A stretch of DNA of 64,000 nt from Arthrobacter sp. Soil736 (GTDB taxonomy: Bacteria > Actinomycetota > Actinomycetes > Actinomycetales > Micrococcaceae): the NCBI RefSeq assembly GCF_001428005.1, contig NZ_LMSB01000007.1:1-64000 (forward strand), in the 5' to 3' direction. A program made the position numbers and the translations under genes. Of this stretch, positions 42,237-50,283 are shown piece after piece; positions within the stretch are counted from its first letter, which is position 1, and every line of letters begins with the position of its first letter. The notes under the pieces were generated by a model, which had not been told where the DNA came from, did no database searches, and saw nothing but the letters and a program-made list of their open reading frames with translations.

Positions 42237-43370
42237 ATGAAAGCGATCCCCAGGGCCCCGAAGATGCTAATGTCCCTGACCGCAATGCTCACGGCGGTAC
42301 TGTTTACTGGCTGCACGGCCCCGCCACCGACTGCTGCGTCTCCAGCCAACACTTCAGGCAGAGCAGCAGAGGGAGGCGGCGCACCCTTATCCGTGGAGAA
42401 GCTGTGCGGTGACCGACCGATCAAAATTGCACACGTCGACGGCTTCGGCGCGAATTCCTGGAAAAAAATCACGGCAGCCGAGCTTAAAGATGAGCTGTCG
42501 GTCTGTAAAAATGTGACCGTCGACTACGCCCAATCCGATGCTGACCTGCAGAAATATATCACTGCGATCAATTCCTACACGGCTCAGGGCTATGACGCGA
42601 TTATCACTTACGACGACTTCGGCACTCAAGCTCTAAGCGCTCTGGCCAATGCCCACAAAGCCGGAGTTGTAGTCGTTCCCTATATCGGCGATCCCGGCGG
42701 CCAAGTCGGCGTGGACTATGACGGCTATGTTGAGTACGCGTTCGACATCGAAGGGGGGATGATGGCGAAGTGGTTGGCCGAACGTATCCCCGACGGGGGG
42801 AACGTGATCTTCACCGGAGGGCTGCCAAGCGGCAGCCCCCCGTCTGTTGAAGTTTTCAACGGCCTCACGGACATGAACGCTGACCTGGGCACGCCATTTA
42901 GATTGGCTACGGACCGGCCTATTGCTTCAGGCTGGGAACCGGCATACATGCAGCGTGCCATGTCCGGCGTGTTGACCAAGCACGACCAGATCGACGGCTG
43001 GGCATCAGACTACGGGGTCGGCGACCTCGGCGGGCTCCGGGCTTTCCTCAATGCGGGCAGGCCGATCCCACCGCTGGCGACCTCCGCCGGATCCAACGAA
43101 CTCGGCTGCTTCTGGCTGCAACATAAGGACAAAAATCCCAACTTCCAGCTGCTGACCTTGGATGGGACGACAACCGTTGTTCGCATCGCGGGCCGGAAGG
43201 CTTTGGCTGCTCTCAACGGGATGCCGGATAACGAGCCAGAGGCATTTGAACTGCCGGTTTTCGTTGACACTGCAAATGGCAAGCTGCCCACATGCAGAGA
43301 CGATTTGCCGCCGGATGCCGACTTGTCCTCGGGCCTGTCCGAAGAAGCGTTCAAGGCGGTGTTTAAGTGA
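42237..43370 (+). CDS. ABC substrate-binding lipoprotein 2 (orphan)
   Basis: 377 residues from ATG 42237 (AGGGAA upstream; the frame extends 36 codons further but those lack a signal-like pattern). The lipobox is TAVLFTGC, Cys26. The mature protein closely follows binding protein 1 (19578) along its full length, including KIAHVDGFGANSW, GYDAIITYDDFG, TGGLPSGSP, YMQRAMSGVLTK and the C-terminal KAVFK. No transporter genes adjoin it, so it probably feeds the ATPase-permease at 17-19.6 kb. Differences in the hinge-side loops could change ligand range. Confidence 0.92.
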   Translation: MKAIPRAPKMLMSLTAMLTAVLFTGCTAPPPTAASPANTSGRAAEGGGAPLSVEKLCGDRPIKIAHVDGFGANSWKKITAAELKDELSVCKNVTVDYAQSDADLQKYITAINSYTAQGYDAIITYDDFGTQALSALANAHKAGVVVVPYIGDPGGQVGVDYDGYVEYAFDIEGGMMAKWLAERIPDGGNVIFTGGLPSGSPPSVEVFNGLTDMNADLGTPFRLATDRPIASGWEPAYMQRAMSGVLTKHDQIDGWASDYGVGDLGGLRAFLNAGRPIPPLATSAGSNELGCFWLQHKDKNPNFQLLTLDGTTTVVRIAGRKALAALNGMPDNEPEAFELPVFVDTANGKLPTCRDDLPPDADLSSGLSEEAFKAVFK

Positions 43371-43418
43371 TGAACTCGCCTCGAAAATTTGGACTAACCC
43401 AACCATCGAATCAGGACT

Positions 43419-44240
43419 GTGGAACCCGATCAGCAGGCAGCCGACGAAGAAATCATGTGCCGCATAGAAAGTGAACTACCTGTGGAAGAAAACCGTGTTT
43501 ATGTCATCACCGGGGCCGCCGGAGGGATCGGTCGTGCGACCGCTGAGGTCCTTGCAGGGGAAGGGCACCGAGTTGTTGTTACGGACATCGACCAGGCAGC
43601 TGGAGAGAACCTGACCGCTCAAATCACCTCCGCCGCTGGTGGTGTCGTACGATTCGAGCAGCTGGACGTCAGGAGCCCGGAGGCAGTCGAAGAGCTCGCA
43701 GAACAGTTGGAATCCGACGGCTGGCCCGTCTTTGGGGTCATGGCCAATGCGGGAATCGCCCCACCGTCTCCTGCCACAGACTATTCGGCGGACCTGTGGA
43801 ACACTACCGTGGACATCAACCTCAACGGTGTCTTCTGGACCTGCCAGGCTTTCGGCAAGAAGATGATCCAGCGAGGCAGTGGCTCCATTGTCATTACCTC
43901 TTCAATCGCCGGATTCGGTGTCGTATCTCCTGAAAGGCATGCGGCATACGGGGCAACCAAGGCTGCCGTCGCGCACTTGGCCGCCCTTCTCGGGGTCGAG
44001 TGGGCGCGGAGCGGGGTCCGCGTGAATGCCGTGGCACCCGGCTACACCAATACCCCAATCCTTGAAAAAGCGAGATCCGAGTCCCCCGATGTGTTTGACC
44101 AATGGATGGAGCGCATTCCAATCGGGCGCCTTAACACACCACTTGAAATTGCCAACGCCACTTCGTTCCTGCTCTCAGATCGCGCCAGCGGCATCACGGC
44201 CACTACTCTTCACGTCGACGGAGGATACTCGGCCTGCTAA
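43419..44240 (+). CDS. SDR-family oxidoreductase
   Basis: 273-residue short-chain dehydrogenase. TGAAGGIGRATAEVLAGEGHRVVVTDID is a canonical NAD loop, followed by ANAG, the Ser in VITSS and Tyr-x3-Lys (YGATK). The start is uncertain: GTG 43419 with AGGA upstream, or ATG 43455. It lies 48 bp after binding protein 2 and may share its transcript. Alcohol or ketone interconversion is likely. Its substrate is unknown. Confidence 0.88.
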   Translation: MEPDQQAADEEIMCRIESELPVEENRVYVITGAAGGIGRATAEVLAGEGHRVVVTDIDQAAGENLTAQITSAAGGVVRFEQLDVRSPEAVEELAEQLESDGWPVFGVMANAGIAPPSPATDYSADLWNTTVDINLNGVFWTCQAFGKKMIQRGSGSIVITSSIAGFGVVSPERHAAYGATKAAVAHLAALLGVEWARSGVRVNAVAPGYTNTPILEKARSESPDVFDQWMERIPIGRLNTPLEIANATSFLLSDRASGITATTLHVDGGYSAC

Positions 44241-44390
44241 AGGGGCTGCCGTTACGGAATCTGTTGGTCACGGAGCAAGAAGCCTGACAGCTTCCCTGGG
44301 AAGTAGCAGGCCGGCTGCCATTACCGGAACGGCGGTGCAAACTGACTGAGTTACCACTGAACCCAATAATCGTTAGAGCAAGGAGAAAAC

Positions 44391-44735
44391 ATGGCCCACG
44401 TTAGGCAACTGACGCTCTTACAGAGGAAATCCGGCTTGTCACGGGAGGATTTTCACCGTTACTGGATCGATGTCCATGCGCCGATGGTGAGACAGCTTCC
44501 GCACATCATTTCCTACACCCAGCATCATGTGACGGGCGCTGCTGGCAGGCAGAGCTATGCTGTGCCCGATGTCGAGGTAGACGGCGTCGTGGAGTTCGTG
44601 TTTGCAGGGGCGAAGGAAGCCTTGGAAGCATTTTCGGGGCCCATCGGGCGGAAAGTGCTGGAAGATGCGGAGAACTTCATTTCGGCAATGCTCGTGCTTT
44701 CTGTTACCAGCATTCCCGTAGTTTCTGAGTCCTAG
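44391..44735 (+). CDS. EthD-domain protein 2
   Basis: 114-residue EthD-family protein. VRQLTLLQRKSGLSREDFHRYWIDVHAPMVRQLPHIISYTQHHV is the signature, followed by a conserved VEFVFAGAKEALEAF stretch. It is related to, but distinct from, the EthD proteins at 15.5 and 46.1 kb. AAGGAG lies nine bases before ATG 44391. It is the last gene before an IS481 relic. It may be an accessory or a cyclase/decarboxylase in the pathway. Confidence 0.82.
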   Translation: MAHVRQLTLLQRKSGLSREDFHRYWIDVHAPMVRQLPHIISYTQHHVTGAAGRQSYAVPDVEVDGVVEFVFAGAKEALEAFSGPIGRKVLEDAENFISAMLVLSVTSIPVVSES

Positions 44736-44799
44736 GTGATATTCCCACCGACGTTGTGAACAGCGTGGCGTGATGTAAAGGGCGAGGGCCGCCGGTGGT

Positions 44800-45190
44800 A
44801 TCGATTTGGGTCACAACACTCATCTCGACGCCCAGGAGGCCCTCGTGTCCCACGTTACCCATGCCAACGCCGACCTGACACCTAAAGCGAGGACGAAACT
44901 CGCCCGCCTGATCCTCGGGGGCGGCTGGACCCTGCGCCGGGCAACTGAAAGGTTCCAGTACTCGCCGGCGGCTGCGAAGAAGTGGACGGCCCCGCAAGGC
45001 AGGGACCGGATATGCGTACCTGCACCACGCGGTCGATGACCACGCGCGCCTGGCGTACGCCGAAATCCTCGCCGGCGAGACCAAGAAAATCGCCGTCGCA
45101 TTCTGGCTCCGTGCGGTCGCGTCCTTCGCCCGGCCACGGCATCGCCGTGAAGGCCGTCCTCACAGGTCTAGCCGCGTTCACAACGCCCTT
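44800..45190 (+). mobile_element. IS481-family relic
   Basis: A plus-strand frame begins VSHVTHANADLTPKARTKLA and continues RLILGGGWTLRRATERFQYS, the helix-turn-helix start of IS481 transposases. After an internal deletion near 45000, another frame reads YAYLHHAVDDHARLAYAEIL and KKIAVAFW, part of the DDE domain. The element is broken by deletion and frameshift and cannot be active. Its end abuts the stop of ribA (45196) and it may have trimmed the neighbouring DNA. Confidence 0.8.
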
Positions 45191-45195
45191 GGGAA

Positions 45196-45903
45196 CTACG
45201 CCCAGGCTAGTCGTTCATGGTCCCTTCTGTCTGACGCTAGGACTGCCGGCGAAGTGGGATCGTCGAGATTCAAACGGTGGTCCATCCGCTCCCTTTTGGT
45301 CTTCAAGTAGCGGATGTTCTGATCTCTGTAAGGAACCTCCGTGGGCACCATATCGACCACTGCAAGCCCGGCCCGGCTGAGTCGATCCTGCTTGTCAGGG
45401 TTGTTGCTGAGGAGCCGAATCTCCCGGAGACCCATTTCCATCAGGATCTGAGCTGCCGCGTTGTAGCATCTCGCATCCACGGGCAGGCCCAGTTGTTCGT
45501 TGGCCTCTACGGTGTCTAAGCCGGCTTCCTGCAGCGCGTACGCCTTGATCTTATTGGCGAGCCCGATGCCCCGCCCCTCCTGGCCACGAAGATACAGCAA
45601 CGTACCGCCGCATCGACTGATGACGTCCAATGCATAGTCGAGCTGTTCGCCACAGTCGCACCTGTACGAGCCAAATACATCACCGGTAAGGCATTCTGAG
45701 TGGAGCCTGACCAGCGGCGCTGCTCCGTCCACAGCCGGAACCGGCCAGCTGACGGCAAGGTGTTCGGCGCCGGTTACCCCGTCAGTCCAGGCCTGTGCCC
45801 GAAAGACCCCGAACCTCGTGGGCAGGTCTACTACCGGCCCGGAGTGGACCGGGTGAGGACCGCGTACCGCAGTCACAGCAGCGCTTGCTTCCAAAGCTGA
45901 CAT
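45196..45903 (-). CDS. ribA: GTP cyclohydrolase II
   Basis: 235 residues. RibA opens GTP on the way to 5-amino-6-ribitylaminouracil, the branch point for riboflavin and for the F420 chromophore made by FbiC. Zinc ligands are Cys71, Cys82 and Cys84 (HSECLTGDVFGSYRCDCGEQL); GQEGRGIGLANKIKAYALQE and the C-terminal LLSNNPDK are diagnostic. It is stand-alone, with no DHBP synthase domain, and away from other rib genes, so it is probably an extra, pathway-dedicated copy. A degenerate operator lies at 45924-45946. Confidence 0.95.
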   Translation of the reverse strand: MSALEASAAVTAVRGPHPVHSGPVVDLPTRFGVFRAQAWTDGVTGAEHLAVSWPVPAVDGAAPLVRLHSECLTGDVFGSYRCDCGEQLDYALDVISRCGGTLLYLRGQEGRGIGLANKIKAYALQEAGLDTVEANEQLGLPVDARCYNAAAQILMEMGLREIRLLSNNPDKQDRLSRAGLAVVDMVPTEVPYRDQNIRYLKTKRERMDHRLNLDDPTSPAVLASDRRDHERLAWA

Positions 45904-45923
45904 AGCCCTTCCTCATTTCACTG

Positions 45924-45946
45924 ACGGAACAGGCATGTAGTTTGCT
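45924..45946 (-). promoter_or_regulatory. Degenerate operator-like site upstream of ribA
   Basis: ACGGAACAGGCATGTAGTTTGCT. The TAGTTTGCT end equals the end of site d (21427), and the ACGGAAC end is one insertion away from the half-site. It lies 21-43 bp upstream of the ribA start. The match is weak. Confidence 0.3.
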
Positions 45947-46058
45947 CCCCCGCTGGGTCGCAAGCGGCCTGATCCTCCTTGATCGTTCATGCTTACGCGG
46001 GAGGAGGCCCGGGCGATCGGATGTACTGCGGTCACCACGGAGTCTGCTACCCCGATGA

Positions 46059-46090
46059 GGAAGGGCCGGATCCCGCGACCCGGCCCTTCC
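46059..46090. terminator. Terminator after the EthD 3 gene
   Basis: A perfect 11-bp stem (GGAAGGGCCGG / CCGGCCCTTCC) with a 10-nt loop begins 6 bp beyond the stop of the minus-strand EthD gene. It closes the carboxyltransferase-EthD transcript and insulates ribA. Confidence 0.65.
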
Positions 46091-46095
46091 CCCAT

Positions 46096-46413
46096 TCATG
46101 CATTGAGGTCGATTTCCCTCTCTTCGGCCAGGAACCAGCGCATGTCATCGAGGAATTCATGCTCGTGCTCGAAGAGCAGCCTGGCTTCCTCACCGGCATA
46201 GGCCTTTTTTACGTCTGCCACACTGTCGAACCAGAGTTCTGCCATGCCATTGAAAGGCCACTGCTTGCCATGTTCGATGGCTGGATTTTGCCTGTACCGC
46301 CTTAGCCCCGGTAACTTCCGGACCAGGACCGGGTGCTCGACGTTCCATTTATGGAGGAATTCTTCCCGGCTTAGTCCTGCTTTTGCGGTGAGAACAGCTA
46401 CGACTTTGATCAT
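46096..46413 (-). CDS. EthD-domain protein 3
   Basis: 105 residues: IKVVAVLTAKAGLSREEFLHKWNVEHPVLVRKLPGLRRYRQNPAIE, then FNGMAELWFDSVADVKKAYAGEEA, the core EthD pattern. It lies only 8 bp after the carboxyltransferase stop, so the two are co-expressed, an unusual partner for a carboxylase subunit. The conserved His in EHPVL could be catalytic. No reaction can be assigned. Confidence 0.82.
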   Translation of the reverse strand: MIKVVAVLTAKAGLSREEFLHKWNVEHPVLVRKLPGLRRYRQNPAIEHGKQWPFNGMAELWFDSVADVKKAYAGEEARLLFEHEHEFLDDMRWFLAEEREIDLNA

Positions 46414-46421
46414 GGCAGGCC

Positions 46422-48002
46422 CTAGACCGGGGTGACGGCCTGGCGCCGCTCCACGGGGACAGCCTTGCGTCGGCCGTACAGATCCAGGCGCACCATCAGA
46501 TCCGCACGAAGATCGTTAGCGGGAACGACCGCTTCGACTGCGTTGGCATTGGCGATCTTGAAGACGTCTATTCCCTCGGCATACTCGTTGTGCTTTTCCA
46601 TGATGAACTTCTGGCGTTCTTCAGGATCAGCAATCTCGTGGATCTGGTTGTAGTAGATGCCGTTGACTGCTGCGTCCGGGCCCATCAGCGCCGGACGGGC
46701 TGTCGGGAGTGCGATCACCGCGTCAGGGTTCATCGGTGCACCGGACATGGCCAAGTAACCGCCGCCGTAGGCCTTTCGTACCAGCACTGTGATGCGGGGA
46801 ACCCTGCATTCGGACACTGCGAAGATCATCTTGGCACCGTGTCGGATGATGCCTTGGCGCTCCACCGCAGATCCGATCATGTATCCGGCAATGTCGACCA
46901 GGAAGATGATCGGAATGTTGTACGCGTTGCAGATCCAGATGAAGCGCGCTGCCTTGTCGGACGAGTCAGGGAAGATCGACCCGCCCATGTGCTTTGGCTG
47001 ATTTCCAACCAGCCCTACCGGACGGCCGCCAATCCTGGCAAACCCTGTCAGCATCTCCGGAGCGAACAGTTCCTTATAAGGGAACCAGCTACCCTCATCG
47101 ACCAGGGATTCGACAAACTCTTCCATATCGAACACCTCTGCCTCCCGCAGCGGCACGATCTCCTCCAGCGAGCGGCCGGGTCGGGGCTCCGCCGCCGGAG
47201 CCACCGGAGCCGGCAGCTCCCAGTTTGCAGGCAGGAAACTAAGCCAAACCCGGATTGCGGCAATGGCTTCCGCATCGTCTTCGACTAGGACATCACCCAG
47301 GCCGGAGACGGTGCAGTGCATCTCGGCCCCGCCCATCTCCTCCAGGGTGACCTTTTCGCCCGTCACCATCTCAGCGAGACGCGGGGACCCCAGATAGGCG
47401 GTCGCGTGTCCGCGGACCATGATGGTCATGTCGCAGAGGGCAGGAACATAGGCGGAACCGGCCGGCGACGGTCCGAAAAGTGCACAGACCTGCGGGACCC
47501 GCCCCGAAATCTGCACCTGGTTATAGAAAATGTTTCCCCAAGCGTGACGGCCTGCAAAGCTCTCAAACTGCTCATCGATTCGGGCCCCGGCCGAATCGAA
47601 GAGATAGACGAGAGGGATCCCGGCAGCGTTGGATTTCTCCTGGGCGGCAGTGATCTTTTCGAAAGTCCTGTTTCCCCAGGTTCCCGCCTTGACGCTGAAG
47701 TCATTCGCGATAACGCAGACTTGGCGGCCATCGACCCGACCGAACGCAATGACGACAGCGTCGCCCGGCAGCCCATCCTCGAACCGGGCCAAGAGCCCGT
47801 CCTCAATGTATTCATTGTCATCAAACAGCAAGGCGAGACGGTCGCGAACCAGCAGTTTGCCGGATTCGACGATCTTCCGGCGGTTCTTCTCTGAACCTCC
47901 GAGCTTTGCCTGGGCGAGCTTCTCCTGGAGAAGTTCGTGCACGGTCGGCGCTTCGGCTGCCGCCGTCGGCGCCTCGGCTTCCGCGATCGTAGTGGTGCTC
48001 AT
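46422..48002 (-). CDS. Acyl-CoA carboxylase beta (carboxyltransferase) subunit
   Basis: 526 residues from ATG 48002 (GGAGG upstream; the first 8 codons of the longer frame are dropped). It has two crotonase-like halves: GTWGNRTFEKITAAQEKSNAAGIPLVYLFDSAGARIDEQ with FYNQVQISGRVPQVCALFGPSPAGSAY, then GNQPKHMGGSIFPDSSDKAARFIWICNAYNIPIIFLVDIAGYMIG with the second oxyanion block. It takes CO2 from carboxybiotin of the alpha subunit (33789) and places it on an acyl-CoA. The first 30 residues are Ala/Glu/Thr-rich and disordered. By context the acyl group may be a 3-methyl-2-enoyl-CoA. Confidence 0.93.
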   Translation of the reverse strand: MSTTTIAEAEAPTAAAEAPTVHELLQEKLAQAKLGGSEKNRRKIVESGKLLVRDRLALLFDDNEYIEDGLLARFEDGLPGDAVVIAFGRVDGRQVCVIANDFSVKAGTWGNRTFEKITAAQEKSNAAGIPLVYLFDSAGARIDEQFESFAGRHAWGNIFYNQVQISGRVPQVCALFGPSPAGSAYVPALCDMTIMVRGHATAYLGSPRLAEMVTGEKVTLEEMGGAEMHCTVSGLGDVLVEDDAEAIAAIRVWLSFLPANWELPAPVAPAAEPRPGRSLEEIVPLREAEVFDMEEFVESLVDEGSWFPYKELFAPEMLTGFARIGGRPVGLVGNQPKHMGGSIFPDSSDKAARFIWICNAYNIPIIFLVDIAGYMIGSAVERQGIIRHGAKMIFAVSECRVPRITVLVRKAYGGGYLAMSGAPMNPDAVIALPTARPALMGPDAAVNGIYYNQIHEIADPEERQKFIMEKHNEYAEGIDVFKIANANAVEAVVPANDLRADLMVRLDLYGRRKAVPVERRQAVTPV

Positions 48003-48052
48003 ATTGGCCTCCAGTTGAAACAGCAATTTAATTACTTACGCATAACCAGTAT

Positions 48053-48088
48053 ACGAACAAGCGCTCGCTAGTCTAGTCTTGACTTATC
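48053..48088. promoter_or_regulatory. TetR-type operator between carboxylase beta and MaoC C (site i)
   Basis: ACGAACAAGCGCTCGCTAGT at 48053-48072, followed on the plus strand by CTAGTCTTG, which parallels the TCTATACTTG -10 region of site f. It lies between divergent carboxylase beta (ATG 48002) and MaoC C (ATG 48134) and could control both. Confidence 0.65.
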
Positions 48089-48133
48089 GAAAACAAGAAC
48101 GGCGCAACAGGGCGTCTCGGTTTGAGGAGTGAC

Positions 48134-48628
48134 ATGCAGGATTACGACGACGAAATCACCCAGGTTGCGACGCAGGCGCCGAAGGGGCGTCCGGACCACT
48201 ACTGGGACGCACTCACCGAGGGTGACCGCATCCACAGCCCAGGAATCACAGTCAGCGAGGCGCACCTTGTCCAATGGGCCGGCCTGACCGGCGACTGGGT
48301 ATCGCTGCATTTGGACGCCGAATACGCCGCAAAGACCCAGTTCGGCCAGCGCATCGGACATGGACCGCTTACCCTCTCAGTGGGGCTGGGTTTGCTTACT
48401 CAGACCGGATACTTCACGAACGTCACCGCATGGCTTGGACTGGATGAAGTGCGGGCCGTGCAGCCCGTGTTTATCGGAGACACCATCCACGTTGAAGCAA
48501 CAGTGAGGACGGCGCGCGCAACGAAGAGGCCAGATGCTGGAATCTGGACTCTCGACTACACGGTAGTCAAACAGGATGGAAGCGCCGTGATGACGTTCAC
48601 GAGCAGCTTCATGATCAAGCGGCGCTGA
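48134..48628 (+). CDS. MaoC-like acyl dehydratase C
   Basis: 164-residue hot-dog protein, a close paralogue of MaoC A (28026). Both share GRPDHxWDALxxGDRxxSPGITVSEAHLVQWAGLTGD and the HLDxEYAA...FGQRIGHGPLTLSV active-site block. GAGGAG lies before ATG 48134. The next gene, once an acyl-CoA dehydrogenase, is decayed, so this copy must work with other partners if it is active. The Asp and His of the active-site block are intact. Confidence 0.88.
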   Translation: MQDYDDEITQVATQAPKGRPDHYWDALTEGDRIHSPGITVSEAHLVQWAGLTGDWVSLHLDAEYAAKTQFGQRIGHGPLTLSVGLGLLTQTGYFTNVTAWLGLDEVRAVQPVFIGDTIHVEATVRTARATKRPDAGIWTLDYTVVKQDGSAVMTFTSSFMIKRR

Positions 48629-48734
48629 TGGCGAAGGTCACGAGAAAACGACCCTGCAGGCAGCATTGAACCTGATCGATGCCAAACCCAGGGCGATAGC
48701 GGAGACCCGGACAGGGCTGCACTACGGAGCAGCG

Positions 48735-49605
48735 GTCACTGCTCGCCGCAAATCTGGCTCCCGAACGTCTACGCCATTTTGACGAGGTATAAAAATGCGA
48801 TCGTGAACTCTTCCAGGCACTCGGAGAATCAGGACTGATCCAGCTCGACGGCGAGCTGCACGGGACCGGTCCATCACATGCAGCTCAGAGCACTGTTCTG
48901 GAAGAACTCGGTGCAGGGCCGACTTCCATGGGAAAGAATTCAATTGTTCAGTTCATGGGTCTGGAGCTGCACGCGTATGGACCCGCTGAGCGGCGGGAGC
49001 GGTTTCTTGCGCTTCTGTGCACACGGGTGATGCCGGGGTCTCCTTCGGACTGAGTGAACCCGAAGGGGGACCGGACATCGCCCGCGTCATGCCCACGACA
49101 GCAGTCAGGCTCAGCGGCAGTTCGTAGTCAATCAGCGGCTCAAGAAAGGGACAGGGGGTGCCACGGATTGCGACTTCCCCATCCTCCTGGCCCGCACCAG
49201 TGCCATTAAAGGACTCAGCCGTTGACGGGATCACGACGTTCCTGATCCCCCGGTCAAGCCCCGGTATCCGTACCGATGAAATCGACACCGTGGGCATCCG
49301 GGGGTTGGCCCAATGCGACGTCACTCTCGAAAACGTGCGGGTACCGCCCGAATTCATACTCGCGCATGAGGGGCGCGGGTTCCGACAGGTGCCCGGCAAC
49401 CCTTGCACAGCTCACCGCATCAGCCACAGCGACGGAGGTCGCAGACACAGGCATGCGTGTAAAGGCAGGCTGGGGCATGGCCCGCACCCTGCCCATGCAG
49501 GGATTCTTCCGGGACGCCAGGCTCTACACCTTCGCTCCGCCGACCCATGAGATGACACGAAATTGCCTGGGCGAGGAATGGCTAGGTCTCCCGCATTCCT
49601 ACTGA
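48735..49605 (+). pseudogene. Decayed paralogue of the acyl-CoA dehydrogenase
   Basis: It aligns in pieces with the intact enzyme at 28546: NLAPERLRHFDE, then (after a stop) ELFQALGESGLIQLDGELHG, TVLEELGAGPTSMG and FMGLELHAYGPAERRERFLA; later DTVGIRGLAQCDVTLENVRVP in another frame, and finally TLPMQGFFRDARLYTFAPPTHEMTRNCLGEEWLGLPHSY. Several stops and frameshifts and an internal deletion of roughly 100 residues remove function, including the segment that carries Glu259 in the intact copy. MaoC and ACAD were therefore duplicated as a unit. Confidence 0.85.
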
Positions 49606-49616
49606 ATACGGCAAAA

Positions 49617-49651
49617 GGAGGGCCGGCCTGAAATCATCGGGCCGGCCCTCC
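49617..49651. terminator. Bidirectional terminator
   Basis: GGAGGGCCGGCC / GGCCGGCCCTCC with an 11-nt loop. It lies between the decayed acyl-CoA dehydrogenase and the convergent cupin gene. Confidence 0.7.
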
Positions 49652-49670
49652 CCTGCTTACGGGTCGCTTG

Positions 49671-50120
49671 TCAGGACCTGTAATCGATCTCCAAATCGGC
49701 CACATCCTGGTCAGCGAGGTTCACCACAATGTTGTCCGGTGTACGGGTCGTCATCCAGATCAGTTCTTCAGTCTTGCTGGCGTTCCCCTCAATGTGGGGC
49801 ATGAACGGCGGCACAAACACGAAGTCCCCTTCTTCGAGGTAAACGACCTCACTGTAACGCTCCCCGTAACGGATGAATCCCCGGCCTTTGAACACGTATC
49901 CGCCGGTCTGAGCCTCACCATGGTGATGCGGGTCCGAGATCTCCCCAGGGCCCGTGAAAACCTTCCCAAACCACAATTTGTCCGCAGCGCTGTTCTCCTT
50001 GCTGACTCCGGAAATGCGGCGCGCATTCTGGGTTTGACCCGGAGCAGCCTGCAGGTCGCTGGCTCGGTGAACGCGGAAGATGTCCGTGTTCCTGTTGATA
50101 TCGAAGGCGACGTCTGTCAT
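49671..50120 (-). CDS. Cupin-domain protein
   Basis: 149 residues from ATG 50120 (AAGGA upstream). I shortened the frame by 50 codons, which lie in the promoter region. The cupin motif 1 is GEISDPHHHGEAQTGGYVFKGRG (His cluster) and motif 2 is EEGDFVFVPPFMPHIEGNAS. A single metal-binding cupin of this size may be a dioxygenase, isomerase or sensor. It is divergent from panD with operator site k between. The substrate is unknown. Confidence 0.82.
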   Translation of the reverse strand: MTDVAFDINRNTDIFRVHRASDLQAAPGQTQNARRISGVSKENSAADKLWFGKVFTGPGEISDPHHHGEAQTGGYVFKGRGFIRYGERYSEVVYLEEGDFVFVPPFMPHIEGNASKTEELIWMTTRTPDNIVVNLADQDVADLEIDYRS

Positions 50121-50212
50121 CGCTAGTCCTTTCAAGTGGCACCAGTGGCACGTTCTTGGATCGTCCCCCAAGCGGTGAACGTCCCCTAAGCAAGTATCCT
50201 GCTGAACGTCGA

Positions 50213-50243
50213 TTGGGTCAATACTAGCGTTTGTTCGTATACT
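50213..50243. promoter_or_regulatory. TetR-type operator between cupin and panD (site k)
   Basis: ATACTAGCGTTTGTTCGT at 50221-50238 (reverse strand ACGAACAAACGCTAGTAT). A TATACT (50238-50243) overlaps its end as the -10 of panD, with TTGGGT near 50213 as a poor -35. It likely regulates panD and, on the other strand, the cupin gene. Confidence 0.65.
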
Positions 50244-50283
50244 AATTAGGCGAGATTTTCTATTAACCAAGGGTGCTTAACAG

